DNA of 52,339 nt from contig NZ_QUNO01000037.1 of NCBI RefSeq assembly GCF_003387475.1, positions 1 through 52,339 on the forward strand, read 5' to 3'. The DNA comes from Kutzneria buriramensis. GTDB taxonomy: Bacteria > Actinomycetota > Actinomycetes > Mycobacteriales > Pseudonocardiaceae. The notes below the pieces were generated by a model. The model had not been told where the DNA came from. It did no database searches and was given only the letters and a program-made list of their open reading frames with translations. Within the stretch, counting starts at the first letter, position 1, and every line of letters starts with the position of its first letter. The position numbers and the translations under genes were made by a program. Positions 7,703 through 16,811 of this stretch are shown here, piece by piece.

Positions 7703-8236
7703 ATGTCCATCAAGACGTTGTCGTCCAAGGTCATCTACCAGAACCCCTGGATCTCCCTGCGTGAAGACCGCATCGAGCACGCCGACGGATCCCCCGGTCT
7801 CTACTCGGTGATCGACCGGCCCGACTTCGCGGTCGTCATTCCCTTCGACGACAACGGCTTCCACCTGGTCGAGCAGTACCGCTACCCGATCCAGCGCCGG
7901 TCCTGGGAGTTCCCGGCGGGTTCCTTCCCCGCGGGAAAGACCGGCACCGCCGAGGAGATGGCCGCGGCCGAGCTGGCCGAGGAGACCGGATTCACCGCCG
8001 GAACGATCACGAAGCTCGGCTACCTCCACTGCTCCAACAGCCTCACCGCCGAAGGGTTCCACGTATTCCTCGCAACCGACCTCACTTCGGGCACGCCACA
8101 CCGCGAAGTGACCGAGCAGGACATGCGCCAACAGTGGTTCTCGCGCGCCGACGTCGAGAGCATGGTGCGCAACGGAACCATCACCGACGGCCCCACGCTC
8201 GCCGCGTACCTCCTGTTCACCCTCCAGAACAAGTGA
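7703..8236 (+). CDS. NUDIX hydrolase (ADP-ribose pyrophosphatase-like)
   Basis: A 177-residue NUDIX enzyme of the NudF/ADP-ribose pyrophosphatase type, which hydrolyses nucleoside diphosphates linked to another moiety. The Nudix box spans about residues 72-94: GKTGTAEEMAAAELAEETGF, keeping the metal-binding EExG glutamates but with Ala in place of the usual Arg of REL. The preceding VEQYRYPIQRRSWEFPAGSF and the C-terminal YLLFTLQNK fit the subgroup. No Shine-Dalgarno precedes the ATG at 7703; a GATACT -10-like hexamer ends 6 bases upstream, so leaderless translation is likely. A 9-base stem-loop lies after the gene. Confidence 0.85.
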   Translation: MSIKTLSSKVIYQNPWISLREDRIEHADGSPGLYSVIDRPDFAVVIPFDDNGFHLVEQYRYPIQRRSWEFPAGSFPAGKTGTAEEMAAAELAEETGFTAGTITKLGYLHCSNSLTAEGFHVFLATDLTSGTPHREVTEQDMRQQWFSRADVESMVRNGTITDGPTLAAYLLFTLQNK

Positions 8237-8290
8237 CCCCTTCGGTGTGAACTGTCGGCAGGCAGGCCGCAGGTCGCTGACGTCGACGGA

Positions 8291-8323
8291 CGGTCGCTGC
8301 ACTTCGCTGCTGTACAGCGACCG
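8291..8323 (+). terminator. probable terminator hairpin after the NUDIX gene
   Basis: A 9-base perfect inverted repeat (8291-8299 with 8315-8323) surrounds a 15-base loop, 55 bases after the NUDIX stop and between convergent genes. Confidence 0.45.
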
Positions 8324-8374
8324 CCGACCTGGCCGTTGACACCCGGTTCCCCGCAAGGGAGACCCTGTTCCCGC

Positions 8375-8797
8375 TCAGGCCAAACCAGGTCCCGCCCTCG
8401 TCGGCCATCGTCGGACGACGAAGGTCACCAGCCTCCAGAGCAGGACGACGACACCAACGGCCAGCAGCGAAAATCCTGTGATACACAGCGCGCGACCAAG
8501 GGCGATCTTGTGATCGAACCCGTAGGCCAGCTTGAGTTCCTCATGCCGCTTGGAGACCCACGCCGTGGCGTCGGCCGGGGACCCGGTGAACTCCTCGACC
8601 CGGCCGTCATCGAACTGCAGCACCACATGGTCCGTGCCGGGCTCACCGTAGATCGTCGTGTTCCAGGGCCAGCCACCAACCTCGAGGAACGCCAACGGTG
8701 CGCCGCTGAGGATCGCGGCGATTCCCAGCGGGAAGCACAGGATGCCGATCGCCAGCCACAGATGGCGCCTGCGTCCCATCTTGCGATCATCGGCCAT
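8375..8797 (-). CDS. small membrane protein with two transmembrane helices, function unknown
   Basis: A 140-residue protein with one hydrophobic helix at about residues 12-35 (HLWLAIGILCFPLGIAAIL) and a second at about 104-126 (CITGFSLLAVGVVVLLWRLV). Between them lies an extracytoplasmic loop of about 65 residues (YGEPGTDHVVLQFDDGRVEE). The layout resembles DUF3592-type actinobacterial membrane proteins, but I cannot assign it firmly. The ATG at 8797 is used; the next Met (MGRRRHLW) is equally plausible because no strong ribosome site is visible. It is convergent with the NUDIX gene. Confidence 0.6.
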   Translation of the reverse strand: MADDRKMGRRRHLWLAIGILCFPLGIAAILSGAPLAFLEVGGWPWNTTIYGEPGTDHVVLQFDDGRVEEFTGSPADATAWVSKRHEELKLAYGFDHKIALGRALCITGFSLLAVGVVVLLWRLVTFVVRRWPTRAGPGLA

Positions 8798-8869
8798 GGT
8801 CCAATGGTCACAGCCCCGCTAGGCCCTGTCATGAGTACGTCTACTCAGCCGCGGAGTCCCATGGCGCCG

Positions 8870-9165
8870 GCGCTGCCGTCCCGAGCGAATCCCGTCACCG
8901 AGGCAGGGGCCGTCTACTTCTGCGGCTGCGAGCGGACCATGGCCGAGTGGCATGCGCTCGCCGCGGGCGCCGGGCTGCCGGTGACGGCGACGTCCGAGCC
9001 ATTCGACCACGGCACGCGGCCTCATGCACAAGGCGTTCACGCCGGGGCGTATCGCGCAGTCGCGGCCGCGCACCGCGGAGATCACCGAAGCGTTGCTGGC
9101 GGACATGGCGTCGGCGGGCGGGGGCGGCGACATCGTCGACCTTGTGCGTGCCGAGAACTATGTCC
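8870..9165 (+). pseudogene. fragments of an O-methyltransferase-like tail and a cytochrome P450
   Basis: Two coding scraps with no intact frame. At about 8900-9000 the sequence CERTMAEWHALAAGAGLPVT resembles the C-terminus of O-methyltransferases (ERTxAEWxALLAAAG). At about 9003-9150, allowing one frame change, DHGTR and LMHKAFTPGRIAQSRPRTAE followed by ITEALLADMASAG match the P450 region around helix C (HTRLRRLVxxAFTPRRV...IxxLLDxM). The heme-binding Cys region is absent. The scraps sit directly left of the IS copy and suggest an eroded secondary-metabolism locus. Confidence 0.5.
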
Positions 9166-9241
9166 GTGCAGGTCAGCAGGCATCGGCACGTGACCGGTCA
9201 CCATCCGGCATGATCGCAGCTCGTGCTGGTCCGCTTCGCCT

Positions 9242-9740
9242 ACCTCGCCGTCTCCCACGCCTTCGCCGCGCTGCGGCTACTCGGAACTACCGCGCACCCC
9301 ACCTATGCCTGGGTGACGCAGGCTCTCCGCAACCTGCTCATGGACCTGGAGGACACCGGGAACCTCGCACGGGTCCGGTTCCTCATCCGTGACCGCGACG
9401 CCAAATACACCGCCCTGCTCGACAAGATCCTCAGCGACGCTGGGATCTCCACAGTGCTGACCGGTGCCCGGATGCCCCGCATGAACGCGATCACGGAGCG
9501 CTGGGCGAAGACGCTGCGCACGGAATTGCTGGATCGCATGCTGATCTGGAACGAGCCCCACCTACGGCACGCACTTCGGGAGTACGAGCGGCATTACAAC
9601 CAGCACCGAACCCACCGATCACTCGCCGCCGCAGCACTCCTACGATCCCGACCCCAACCCTTTGAACCCGACCGGATCGAACGCCTCGCCATACGCCGGC
9701 GAGACCGTCTCGGCGGGTCCTCCATGAGTATCAACATGCC
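9242..9740 (+). pseudogene. integrase-core (DDE) transposase, internally deleted
   Basis: The open frame starts near YLAVSHAFAALRLL, fuses in frame to GTTAHPTYAWVTQALRNLLM, and carries the distal DDE elements IRDRDAKYTALLDKI and MNAITERWAKTLRTELLDR with the HYNQHRTHRSL tail. The N-terminal DNA-binding part and the first catalytic Asp region (AMDFIET in copy 2) are deleted. A one-base loss near 9718 relative to copy 2 also changes the C-terminus. It should be inactive. Confidence 0.75.
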
Positions 9741-9779
9741 GCTTGACCTGCGCGGACGTAGTTTCGGCACGCACAAGGA
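9242..9779 (+). mobile_element. IS copy 1: internally deleted copy of the IS at 20480-21594
   Basis: The left 35 bases match the start of the second copy (from 20480), then the sequence jumps to the part equivalent to 21093 onward and continues to the shared right end GGCACGCACAAGG. The internal deletion removes about 575 bases relative to copy 2, with a 2-base CT microhomology at the join. The true left terminus is uncertain because homology stops at 9242 where copy 2 may be diverged. The right end abuts a truncated IS256-type transposase gene. Confidence 0.75.
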
Positions 9780-10077
9780 TCGCGGAGGAGAACCTCTTGC
9801 GCTCGCCGGTGGCGTCGTTGACGCGCTTGTCGTTCACCCGCGGCGCCTTCACCTCGACCGCGCCGGCCGCGGTGGTGACCTGCCGGGGCTGGTGGTAGCC
9901 GTTACGGGCCACGAGCCGACGGCCGGTCTCGTCCCGCTGATCGGCCAACTCGGCGATATACGCCGTGACTTCGGCCTCCAAGGCGGCGGCCAGCATCCTC
10001 CTCGCTCCCTCGCGGACGATCTCGTCGATCAGCAAGCTGTCGGCGGTGATGCCGCCGTCGTTGACTACGCTGAGCAC
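9780..10077 (-). pseudogene. IS256-family transposase, N-terminal 100 residues only
   Basis: From the start at 10077 the minus strand reads LIDEIVREGARRMLAAALEA, EVTAYIAELADQRDETGRRL, VARNGYHQPR and VTTAAGAVEVKAPRVNDKRV, the classic N-terminus of IS256-type mutator transposases. Homology ends at RFSSAIL, exactly where the right end of IS copy 1 begins. The catalytic domain is missing. Confidence 0.85.
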
Positions 10078-10135
10078 GGGCGTGCCTACCCGACCGGTGC
10101 TGCGAACACCGGCCTACTCGATGACCATCAGTCGA

Positions 10136-10513
10136 TCACTCGGGAAGGTACGCCTTCGCGTGCTCCCCGAGCTCGATCCACAGGTCTTGAGCATGGCTCC
10201 ACATACGGAAGCAGGCATAGTTGACCGCTGCAAGCGCGCGGGCATCGGGGGCCTGGATGGCGTTGCAGTCGCCTGTGCCGATCACCACGGTGGCGGCAGC
10301 GCACTTGTGAAGCGCGGTTGAAGCCTTCCGTAGCCCGGCACGCTGAGCTGGGAGCTGACTGTCGTCTGTGATCTTGAAGTGGGCGGATCGGCGGTCGGCA
10401 CATTTCAGCACAGCGGGATGGTCCGGGACGCGATAGCCGGATCGCGCTTTCGGCGCGCGTGGAGGTTCGGCGAGACCAGCGGCAGTGAACCTGATCAACT
10501 CAGCAAGCTCCAC
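10136..10513 (-). CDS. hypothetical protein (uncertain)
   Basis: A 125-residue open frame starting GTG at 10513. It has a sensible composition (ALAAVNYACFRMWSHAQDLW near the C-terminus) but no motif I recognise, no signal peptide and no membrane helix. The start lacks a Shine-Dalgarno site, though a GAGATA -10-like element lies just before it. It is wedged between the IS256 remnant and the sigma-factor operon, so it may be real, a gene fragment, or noise. Codon use is less extreme than in neighbouring genes, which argues for an acquired or decaying sequence. Confidence 0.35.
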   Translation of the reverse strand: MELAELIRFTAAGLAEPPRAPKARSGYRVPDHPAVLKCADRRSAHFKITDDSQLPAQRAGLRKASTALHKCAAATVVIGTGDCNAIQAPDARALAAVNYACFRMWSHAQDLWIELGEHAKAYLPE

Positions 10514-10570
10514 CGTATCTCTCGGGCTCCGGGCGATGGCCCATTCCTCACAGGGCTCGATCGACGCGGG

Positions 10571-10598
10571 TGAACCCGGTCGCCTCCGGCTGCTTCTA
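10571..10598 (+). promoter_or_regulatory. candidate ECF-sigma autoregulated promoter
   Basis: TGAACC at 10571-10576, followed after 16 bases by CTTCTA, lies about 33 bases upstream of the first gene of the sigma operon. An AAC-containing -35 is typical of ECF sigma promoters, and such operons are commonly self-activated. The match is modest. Confidence 0.3.
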
Positions 10599-10630
10599 CC
10601 CGATCGACGGCACGATCGGAGGGAACACGG

Positions 10631-10804
10631 ATGCGCGTGGCTTCACGGGGTACGGCGGTGGCAGCCGTAATACTCGTTTTGGTCGGAGCCGGGGCCCTGC
10701 TGTACGCGCCGGAGAACAAGACCGCGATCAAGGTGGCCATCCTTGTCGCCGGCGTGGCGATCGGGCTGGCCGGCTGGCTGTGGGCGCGGATCCAGCGGCG
10801 GTGA
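10631..10804 (+). CDS. 57-residue membrane protein heading the sigma-factor operon
   Basis: The frame from ATG 10631 to TGA 10804 reads MRVASRGTAVAAVILVLVGA and continues with two hydrophobic segments (about residues 8-25 and 34-51) separated by a short polar loop LYAPENKTA, ending WARIQRR. A strong GGAGGG site sits 8 bases upstream, better than most sites in this window. Its TGA overlaps the GTG start of the sigma factor (GTGA), so the two are translationally coupled. This layout, short protein then sigma factor, implies a role linked to the sigma/anti-sigma module or its membrane complex. No family is recognised. Confidence 0.7.
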   Translation: MRVASRGTAVAAVILVLVGAGALLYAPENKTAIKVAILVAGVAIGLAGWLWARIQRR

Positions 10805-11415
10805 CGACGGAGGTGGCGCGCGGGGTGCGGGCGAGGTCCGGGTCCGCGGACAACGCCGACGAGGAACGGGCCCTGCTGCGCGCGATCGCGTCCCGCGACG
10901 AACAGGCGTTGCACGACCTGTACCGGCGGCGATCCCGCGAACTGCTGGCCTACCTGATCGGGCTGTGCCCGGACGAGCAGATCGCCCAGGAGCTGTTGCA
11001 GGACACGATGCTCAAGGTCTGGCACCACGCCAAGGACTTCCGGGCGGAGTCGTCGGTGCGCACCTGGCTGTACGCCATCGCCCGCCGCACCGCCCGGGAC
11101 TTCCTGCGGGCCAGCCGTCCGACCTCGGTCTCGGACGAGCGGCTGGTCGACGAGGCGGGGTCGCGCGTGGACGAGCCGGAGGCGGTGGTGTTGGCCCGGG
11201 CCGACGCGGAGTCGGTGATCGCGGGCTTCGCGGCGTTGTCCGCACTGCATCGGGAGGTGCTGCTGTTGGTGGCCTATCGCGGCCTGAGCGTGCGGGAGAC
11301 CGCGCAGGTGCTGGGGATCGCCGAGGGAACGGTGAAAAGCCGCCTGCACCACGCGCGGCAGGCCCTCACCGCTCAGCTCGGTGTCGAGATCGGGAGTGTC
11401 GGTCATGAGGGCTGA
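10801..11415 (+). CDS. ECF (extracytoplasmic function) RNA polymerase sigma factor
   Basis: A 204-residue sigma-70-family factor with only regions 2 and 4. Region 2 spans about residues 30-95 (LHDLYRRRSRELLAYLIGLC, ELLQDTMLKVWHHAKDFR, VRTWLYAIARRTARDFLR). Region 4 spans about 140-192 (LLLVAYRGLSVRETAQVLGI, AEGTVKSRLHHARQAL, the helix-turn-helix that reads the -35). The GTG at 10801 overlaps the previous stop; longer in-frame starts would swallow the upstream gene. Its 3' end overlaps the zinc-finger membrane protein by 11 bases, the usual sigma/anti-sigma pairing. It probably transcribes this same operon. Confidence 0.92.
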   Translation: MTTEVARGVRARSGSADNADEERALLRAIASRDEQALHDLYRRRSRELLAYLIGLCPDEQIAQELLQDTMLKVWHHAKDFRAESSVRTWLYAIARRTARDFLRASRPTSVSDERLVDEAGSRVDEPEAVVLARADAESVIAGFAALSALHREVLLLVAYRGLSVRETAQVLGIAEGTVKSRLHHARQALTAQLGVEIGSVGHEG

Positions 11416-12238
11416 ACAACACCCGTCCGCCGACGAGATCGCGGCGTGGGTGGCGGGCGGCGCATCGGATGCGGCCGTCGACCGTCACGTGCGGGATTGC
11501 GTGCGGTGTGAACGGCAGGCCGCGGCGTGGTCGACGCTCCGTTCGTCGTTGGCAGCCTGGGAAATGCGCCTGCCCGAACCGCGGCCGCTGGCTCCGACGC
11601 AGGTGCCGGTTCGCGCGGATTCGCGGGTGCGACAGGCGACGGCGGTCGTCCTGGCGCAGATTTCGGTGGTACGCCGGCAGGTGTGGGCGGCCACGGCGGT
11701 GGTGGTCGGCATCGGATGCCTGCTGCTCGCTGTCTCCGACGCGGCGGCCGGGCCGTTGTTCGCGCTGATCGCGCCGGTCGGCGCGGCCTGTGGCATGGCC
11801 ATGATCTACGGCCGTGACGCCGATCCGGCCTACGAGATCAGCCAGGCGTGTCCGGTGTCGATGCGAACGGTGCTGGTGGCGCGGCTGCTGGTGGTGACCG
11901 GCTACGACCTCGCGGTCGGCTTCCTGGGCACGGTGTTGGTGGTGACGGTCGGTGCGGCCGGCGGGCTGTGGTCGCTGATGCTGGCCTGGCTGGGCCCGTT
12001 GCTGCTGCTGTCCGCGATCAGCGTGCTGCTCAGCGTGCTCTACCGGCCGTGGCTCGGGATCGGCGTCGCGTTGCTGCTGTGGTCGCTACGGGTGGCGGCG
12101 CTCTCGCCGGCGCGCCCAGCGGTGGTGGCGGTGCCCGTGAACTGGATCTGGACCACGACACCGACCGCGGTGCTGACGGCAGTGACCGTGCTGGCGGCGG
12201 CCGTGTTCGCGGTGGGACGACAGGAGAAACTGGCATGA
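11405..12238 (+). CDS. zf-HC2 anti-sigma-like protein fused to a multi-pass membrane domain
   Basis: A 277-residue protein. Residues about 5-45 form an anti-sigma zinc-binding domain with the HxxxCxxC motif (RHVRDCVRCERQ), which would clamp the ECF sigma factor in the cytoplasm. The rest has about six transmembrane helices (starting near WAATAVVVGIGCLLLAV), resembling ABC-2-type permease subunits more than the single helix of ordinary anti-sigma factors. The ATG at 11405 lies within the sigma gene end. The fusion suggests that the state of a transporter complex made by the following genes directly sets sigma-factor release. That mechanism is inference. Confidence 0.82.
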   Translation: MRAEQHPSADEIAAWVAGGASDAAVDRHVRDCVRCERQAAAWSTLRSSLAAWEMRLPEPRPLAPTQVPVRADSRVRQATAVVLAQISVVRRQVWAATAVVVGIGCLLLAVSDAAAGPLFALIAPVGAACGMAMIYGRDADPAYEISQACPVSMRTVLVARLLVVTGYDLAVGFLGTVLVVTVGAAGGLWSLMLAWLGPLLLLSAISVLLSVLYRPWLGIGVALLLWSLRVAALSPARPAVVAVPVNWIWTTTPTAVLTAVTVLAAAVFAVGRQEKLA

Positions 12239-12933
12239 ACAGTCCGCTGTGGATATACGAGGTGCGGCGGGTGGGCCTGCCGGTCCTGGCCGTCCCGGCG
12301 GCGACAACGGTGTTGGGGGCCGGCCTCGTCGCGGCCGTGGCCGGCGGCGGACTCGTCGGGCGGGTGGTGCCCGGCGCGATCGAGACGCTGCCGGCGCTGG
12401 CCGCGGGCGTCGCGGTCGCCACCACGATCGGCCGGGATCCGGCCCGTGAGCTCCAACTGAGCCTGCCGACCGGCTACGGCGGCACGCTGGCCCGGCGGCT
12501 CGCCCCGACCCTGGCCGCCACGGCCGTCGGCGCGGCGCTGCTCACGATCGGCGCGATACTCGCCGGCCACTGGCACGACGCGCCGGGCGTGCTCACCGCA
12601 CAGTTGGTGTGGCTGGCCCCGGTGCTGTTTCTCGCCGGGATCGGCGCGTTGGCGACGCTGGCCACCGCGTCCGCGGCCTTGGGCACGGCGGTGGTCGGCG
12701 TGCTGTGGATTGTCGAGGCCGCGCAGTCGTCGCTGTTCGTCGGCCGGCCGTGGCAGCCGTTGTACCTGTTCGCCGACGGTGTCGTGCCGGGCGCGCCGTT
12801 CCATGACGCCGCCGGGCTCACCGACGCGTGGTGGCACGACCGGTTGGTGCTGTGTGTGGCGGCGCTCGTGGTCACGGCCGTCTCGGTCGTGTTGGCCCGT
12901 CGGCCCGAACGCCTGCTGCGGGGTGCGTTGTGA
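12235..12933 (+). CDS. integral membrane protein, probable ABC transporter permease subunit
   Basis: A 232-residue protein with about six transmembrane helices, almost all hydrophobic (LPVLAVPAATTVLGAGLVAA onward), ending in a basic RRPERLLRGAL tail. It has no ATPase motif. The ATG overlaps the previous stop (ATGA) and its own stop overlaps the next GTG, so it is made in fixed ratio with its neighbours. Position before an ABC ATPase makes an ABC-2-like permease role likely. The transported substrate is unknown. Confidence 0.75.
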   Translation: MNSPLWIYEVRRVGLPVLAVPAATTVLGAGLVAAVAGGGLVGRVVPGAIETLPALAAGVAVATTIGRDPARELQLSLPTGYGGTLARRLAPTLAATAVGAALLTIGAILAGHWHDAPGVLTAQLVWLAPVLFLAGIGALATLATASAALGTAVVGVLWIVEAAQSSLFVGRPWQPLYLFADGVVPGAPFHDAAGLTDAWWHDRLVLCVAALVVTAVSVVLARRPERLLRGAL

Positions 12934-13676
12934 GCATTCGCATCGCAGCCGCGACCGCGCGGGTGGAGTTGGTGGCGCTGCTGCGTCGACCCGGCGTGGT
13001 AGCGGTCATCGTGGCGCTGGCCGCGTTTCCGCTGTTGACGTATCACCACCTCTACGACGGCAGCACCACACAGATCGTGGTGGCGCAGACGTACTTCATG
13101 AACACGTTCGCGCCGGTGGCCATCGGCGTGGTGCTCGCGGACCGGTTCGTCCGCGACCGCCTGCTCGGCGTGCAGGAGGTGCTCGACGCACTCCCGGTCG
13201 GCATCGCACCGCGGCTGTGGGGTCGGTTCCTCGGTCTGGTGGTCGGATCCGCGCTTCCGGTGCTGGCGGTGTGGCTGGTCGCGGCCGCGCACATCGCCGT
13301 CATCAGGCACGATTCGAACGCACTGCTGCTCGCGGCGGCCTCCTTCGCCGGCGGAGTCCTGCCCGGCCTGGTCGTGGTGTGCGCACTGAGCCTGCTCGGC
13401 CCGGCCGTGCTGGGCATCGCGCTGTTCCGGGTGGTGTTCGTCGTCTACTGGTTCTGGGGAAACCTGGTGCCCACCCAGTTGATGCCGTCCCCGTCGGCCA
13501 CCTGGTTCACCCCGATCGGCGGCATCACGCTGTCCGCGGTCTTCCACGCCGACCTCGGCTACCCGTCGCTGACCGTCGCCGACGGCGTCGCCAGCATCAC
13601 CGTCCTGACCGTGACCGGCGCGGTGCTGGTCGTCGCGCTGCAGTACCTCGAACGCCGGCGCCGGACCGCCGCGTGA
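12930..13676 (+). CDS. integral membrane protein, second probable ABC permease subunit
   Basis: A 248-residue protein with about six transmembrane helices. The start GTG is within the previous stop codon (GTGA). A short amphipathic cytoplasmic N-terminus (ARVELVALLRRPG) and a DRFVRDRLLGVQEVLDALPV loop after helix 2 resemble ABC-2 permeases, where this loop contacts the ATPase. It precedes the ATPase gene by 14 bases. Together with the two previous membrane proteins it could form a heteromeric channel. Confidence 0.78.
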   Translation: MSIRIAAATARVELVALLRRPGVVAVIVALAAFPLLTYHHLYDGSTTQIVVAQTYFMNTFAPVAIGVVLADRFVRDRLLGVQEVLDALPVGIAPRLWGRFLGLVVGSALPVLAVWLVAAAHIAVIRHDSNALLLAAASFAGGVLPGLVVVCALSLLGPAVLGIALFRVVFVVYWFWGNLVPTQLMPSPSATWFTPIGGITLSAVFHADLGYPSLTVADGVASITVLTVTGAVLVVALQYLERRRRTAA

Positions 13677-13690
13677 AACAAGGAGTCACC

Positions 13691-14589
<899 letters not shown>

Positions 14590-14593
<4 letters not shown>

Positions 14594-16071
14594 GGCTCCC
14601 CATCCGTCACCGACTCGTCGCCTGTGTCCTGGCAGTGGCGACATCCGCGTGCGCCGTCTCAGCGGCCGCCCCCTCGACGACCGGACATGGCGCTCGTTTG
14701 GTGGACATGCAGCGGTTCACCTCCGACACCACCGGCGCCGCCCAGACCGAGGAATCGGTGGCGACCTGCGGCACCGATCCGCGCCTGGTGCTCGGCGCCA
14801 GCGACGACGGCCGCGGCCAAGACGACCCCGACCGGGGCATCGTGTCCTGGGCACTGTCGGTCGACGGCCGAGCCCTTGCCAAAGACGGCCCGCTTCCAGC
14901 CGTCCATATTGGACAACGAGTCGTGCGTACCTCGGCCGACCCGGTCACCGCCATCGGACCGGGACCGTCCTGCCCGCTGTACGCCGCGGCACTCGCGTTC
15001 ACCAACGAACCCACCAGCCCCGGATTCACCAGCGCGATCGCCGGCTTCTACAGTCCCCGAACCACCCTCACCGGATCCTGCCGCAATCAAGCATGCTGGC
15101 CCATGGCCACACCGGTCGCGGTCGCCCCACCCGGTCGGTTCTACGACAAGGACTGGATGGCGGTCGGCAACAGCGGCACCGCCGGCACCGTCGCCTGGTT
15201 CATCTGGATCGACCGCCCGGCAACCGATCCCACCAGCGGGGTCGCCATGATCAGCCGCTGCGCCGCCGACCTCACGCTCTGCACGCCGCCGCAACGCCTG
15301 TCCGATCCCGGCGACGACGACCCCGAGTTCGGCGACATCACCATCGCCCCCAGCGGCCGTGTGTACTTCACCTGGCGCACCATCACCGGCCAGGCAGATC
15401 ACACGATCATGACCGTCAAGCTCCGCACGGCCGAACCCGGGGCGATCACACCCGGGCCGACCCGCATTGTCGCCGTCGACGACCACGTCATGCCGCTGGG
15501 CGGGCGCCTCAACGGCAACGACTTCCTCGTCGCCGACGCCTATCCCAAAACCGACGTCGCCACCCTGCCCGACGGACACGATCGGATATTCGCCACCTGG
15601 GACCGGTGTGGAGCCCGCGTGCGCACAGTCTGCGAAGACTCGCGCATAGTACTGACCTGGTCCGACGACCACGGTGTCCATTGGACCACCCCGGACAGCG
15701 TCACCCCACCCACCCACGGCAACCGCTACTTCCCCACCCTCAGCGTCGACCACACCACCGACCGGCTGGTCATCGCCTACTACAGCACCGAACTCGATCC
15801 CCGGTTCGACACCGCCCAGGACGTCTTCGCCGACATCTGGGACATCCGGCAGCCGCACCCAGTCGATCGGGTGCGTGTCACCTCGGTGTCCAACCAACCC
15901 GGCGTCGACCCCAATCTCCCGCACCCGTTCATCGGCAGCTACTTCCAGATCAACGCGGTCAACGGCATCGCTCACATCCTGTTCAACGCCAACTACGTCA
16001 AACAACAACTCCACGGCCAGGGCGCACCCGTGCCGCAACAGGACACCTTCCTGGCCACCATCGCCTACTGA
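14590..16071 (+). CDS. exported beta-propeller (sialidase/BNR-like) protein
   Basis: A 493-residue protein. Residues 1-27 are a signal peptide ending near TSACAVSAAA; the Cys at about residue 21 makes a lipoprotein possible, but the -3 residue is Thr rather than Leu/Val, so the lipobox is weak. The rest shows repeated sialidase-like strands with Asp-box-type turns, such as WSDDHGVHWTTPDSV, YFPTLSVDHTTDRLVIAYYS and ISRCAADLTLCTPPQRLSDPG. Catalytic residues of true sialidases are not evident. It is the last gene of the sigma/ABC operon, coupled to the ATPase by ATGA, and could be the extracellular sensor or a substrate-binding partner. Confidence 0.72.
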
Positions 16072-16123
16072 CCACTCCAGCAACGCATCCGGCCAGCACT
16101 TGCTCGTCGTCTCACTGCGGCAG

Positions 16124-16664
16124 TCAGGCGGCGGGACGGGTGATGCCGACCAGGTGACCGCTGATCCTGTCCACCTCAACCGGAAGACCGACGTCGGGAG
16201 CATTGTTCATCTCTGTCGACGAGAGGGCGATTCCGACATGCGTGATGGTGCTTGCGCTGGTGCCGAAGAACACCAAGTCGCCGGGCAGCGGCGTAGGCGG
16301 CCTTCGTAAACCCAGAGCAGTCGAAACCACGGTCACCGTTACCATCCCACACGTACGGCTTCCCCCGCTGCGCACAGGCGAACCCGACCGCCACCATCGC
16401 GTAGCTTCCGCTGAAAGCTGCGGCGCGCCGCGGAACGGTCTGCTGAAAAGTACCGGACGCCGCTGAAACGTTCAGCGCCTGTTGAGCGTACGTATTTGCC
16501 TGGTCGAGCACTTCCTGCACACACCAGTCGGCGTGGCTGTAGGCGAAGATCGCGTCGTGCGGGTCGTACCGCGACGGCGGCGTCGCCCCGCCGGCGGGAG
16601 CGGGTGGCGGGCGACCGTGGCGTCGAAGGTGCTCTGCAGGAACTGCATGGAGCCGCCGGTTATC
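16124..16664 (-). pseudogene. decayed lytic transglycosylase / NlpC-P60 (C40) peptidase gene
   Basis: Three consecutive pieces in different minus frames belong to one protein type. First come MQFLQSTFDATVARHPLPP and PSRYDPHDAIFA, from a lytic transglycosylase domain. Then come AQRGKPYVWDGNGDRGFDCSG with FTKAAYAA, the start of an NlpC/P60 domain with its catalytic Cys. Last come LPGDLVFFGTSASTITHVGI and ALSSTEMNNAPDVGLPVEVD ending GITRPAA, with the catalytic His. The 5' end is missing, there are at least two frame breaks, and some 15-20 residues are lost inside the peptidase domain. Bifunctional proteins of this kind are typical of actinobacterial integrative conjugative elements. Confidence 0.78.
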
Positions 16665-16811
16665 TATAGGTCGGCACGAGAGATCGTGGTCGGCAACATG
16701 CGATAGATCGGGAGACGTCAGGCACGTCAGACCTACGGATCAGGCGATGGCGATATCGATCACGAGGTCGTGGAACGTCCCCTCTGCCGAAAACGGGAAG
16801 TCCGACTGGCG
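16665..16811. other. short region with no assigned gene
   Basis: Between the NlpC remnant and the MarR stop. On the minus strand the codons right after the MarR stop read SDFPFSAEGTFHDLVIDIAI ending in a stop near 16743, which looks like a natural protein C-terminus detached from any gene. It may be another relic. Confidence 0.25.

Noticed and set aside
9190-9201. Perfect 12-base palindrome GTGACCGGTCAC
   Set aside because: Isolated within decayed sequence next to an IS end, with no promoter or gene to regulate.
12474-13547. Long minus-strand frame over the permease genes
   Set aside because: Composition (Arg, His, Gln runs) is typical of antisense to hydrophobic high-GC genes; no domain.
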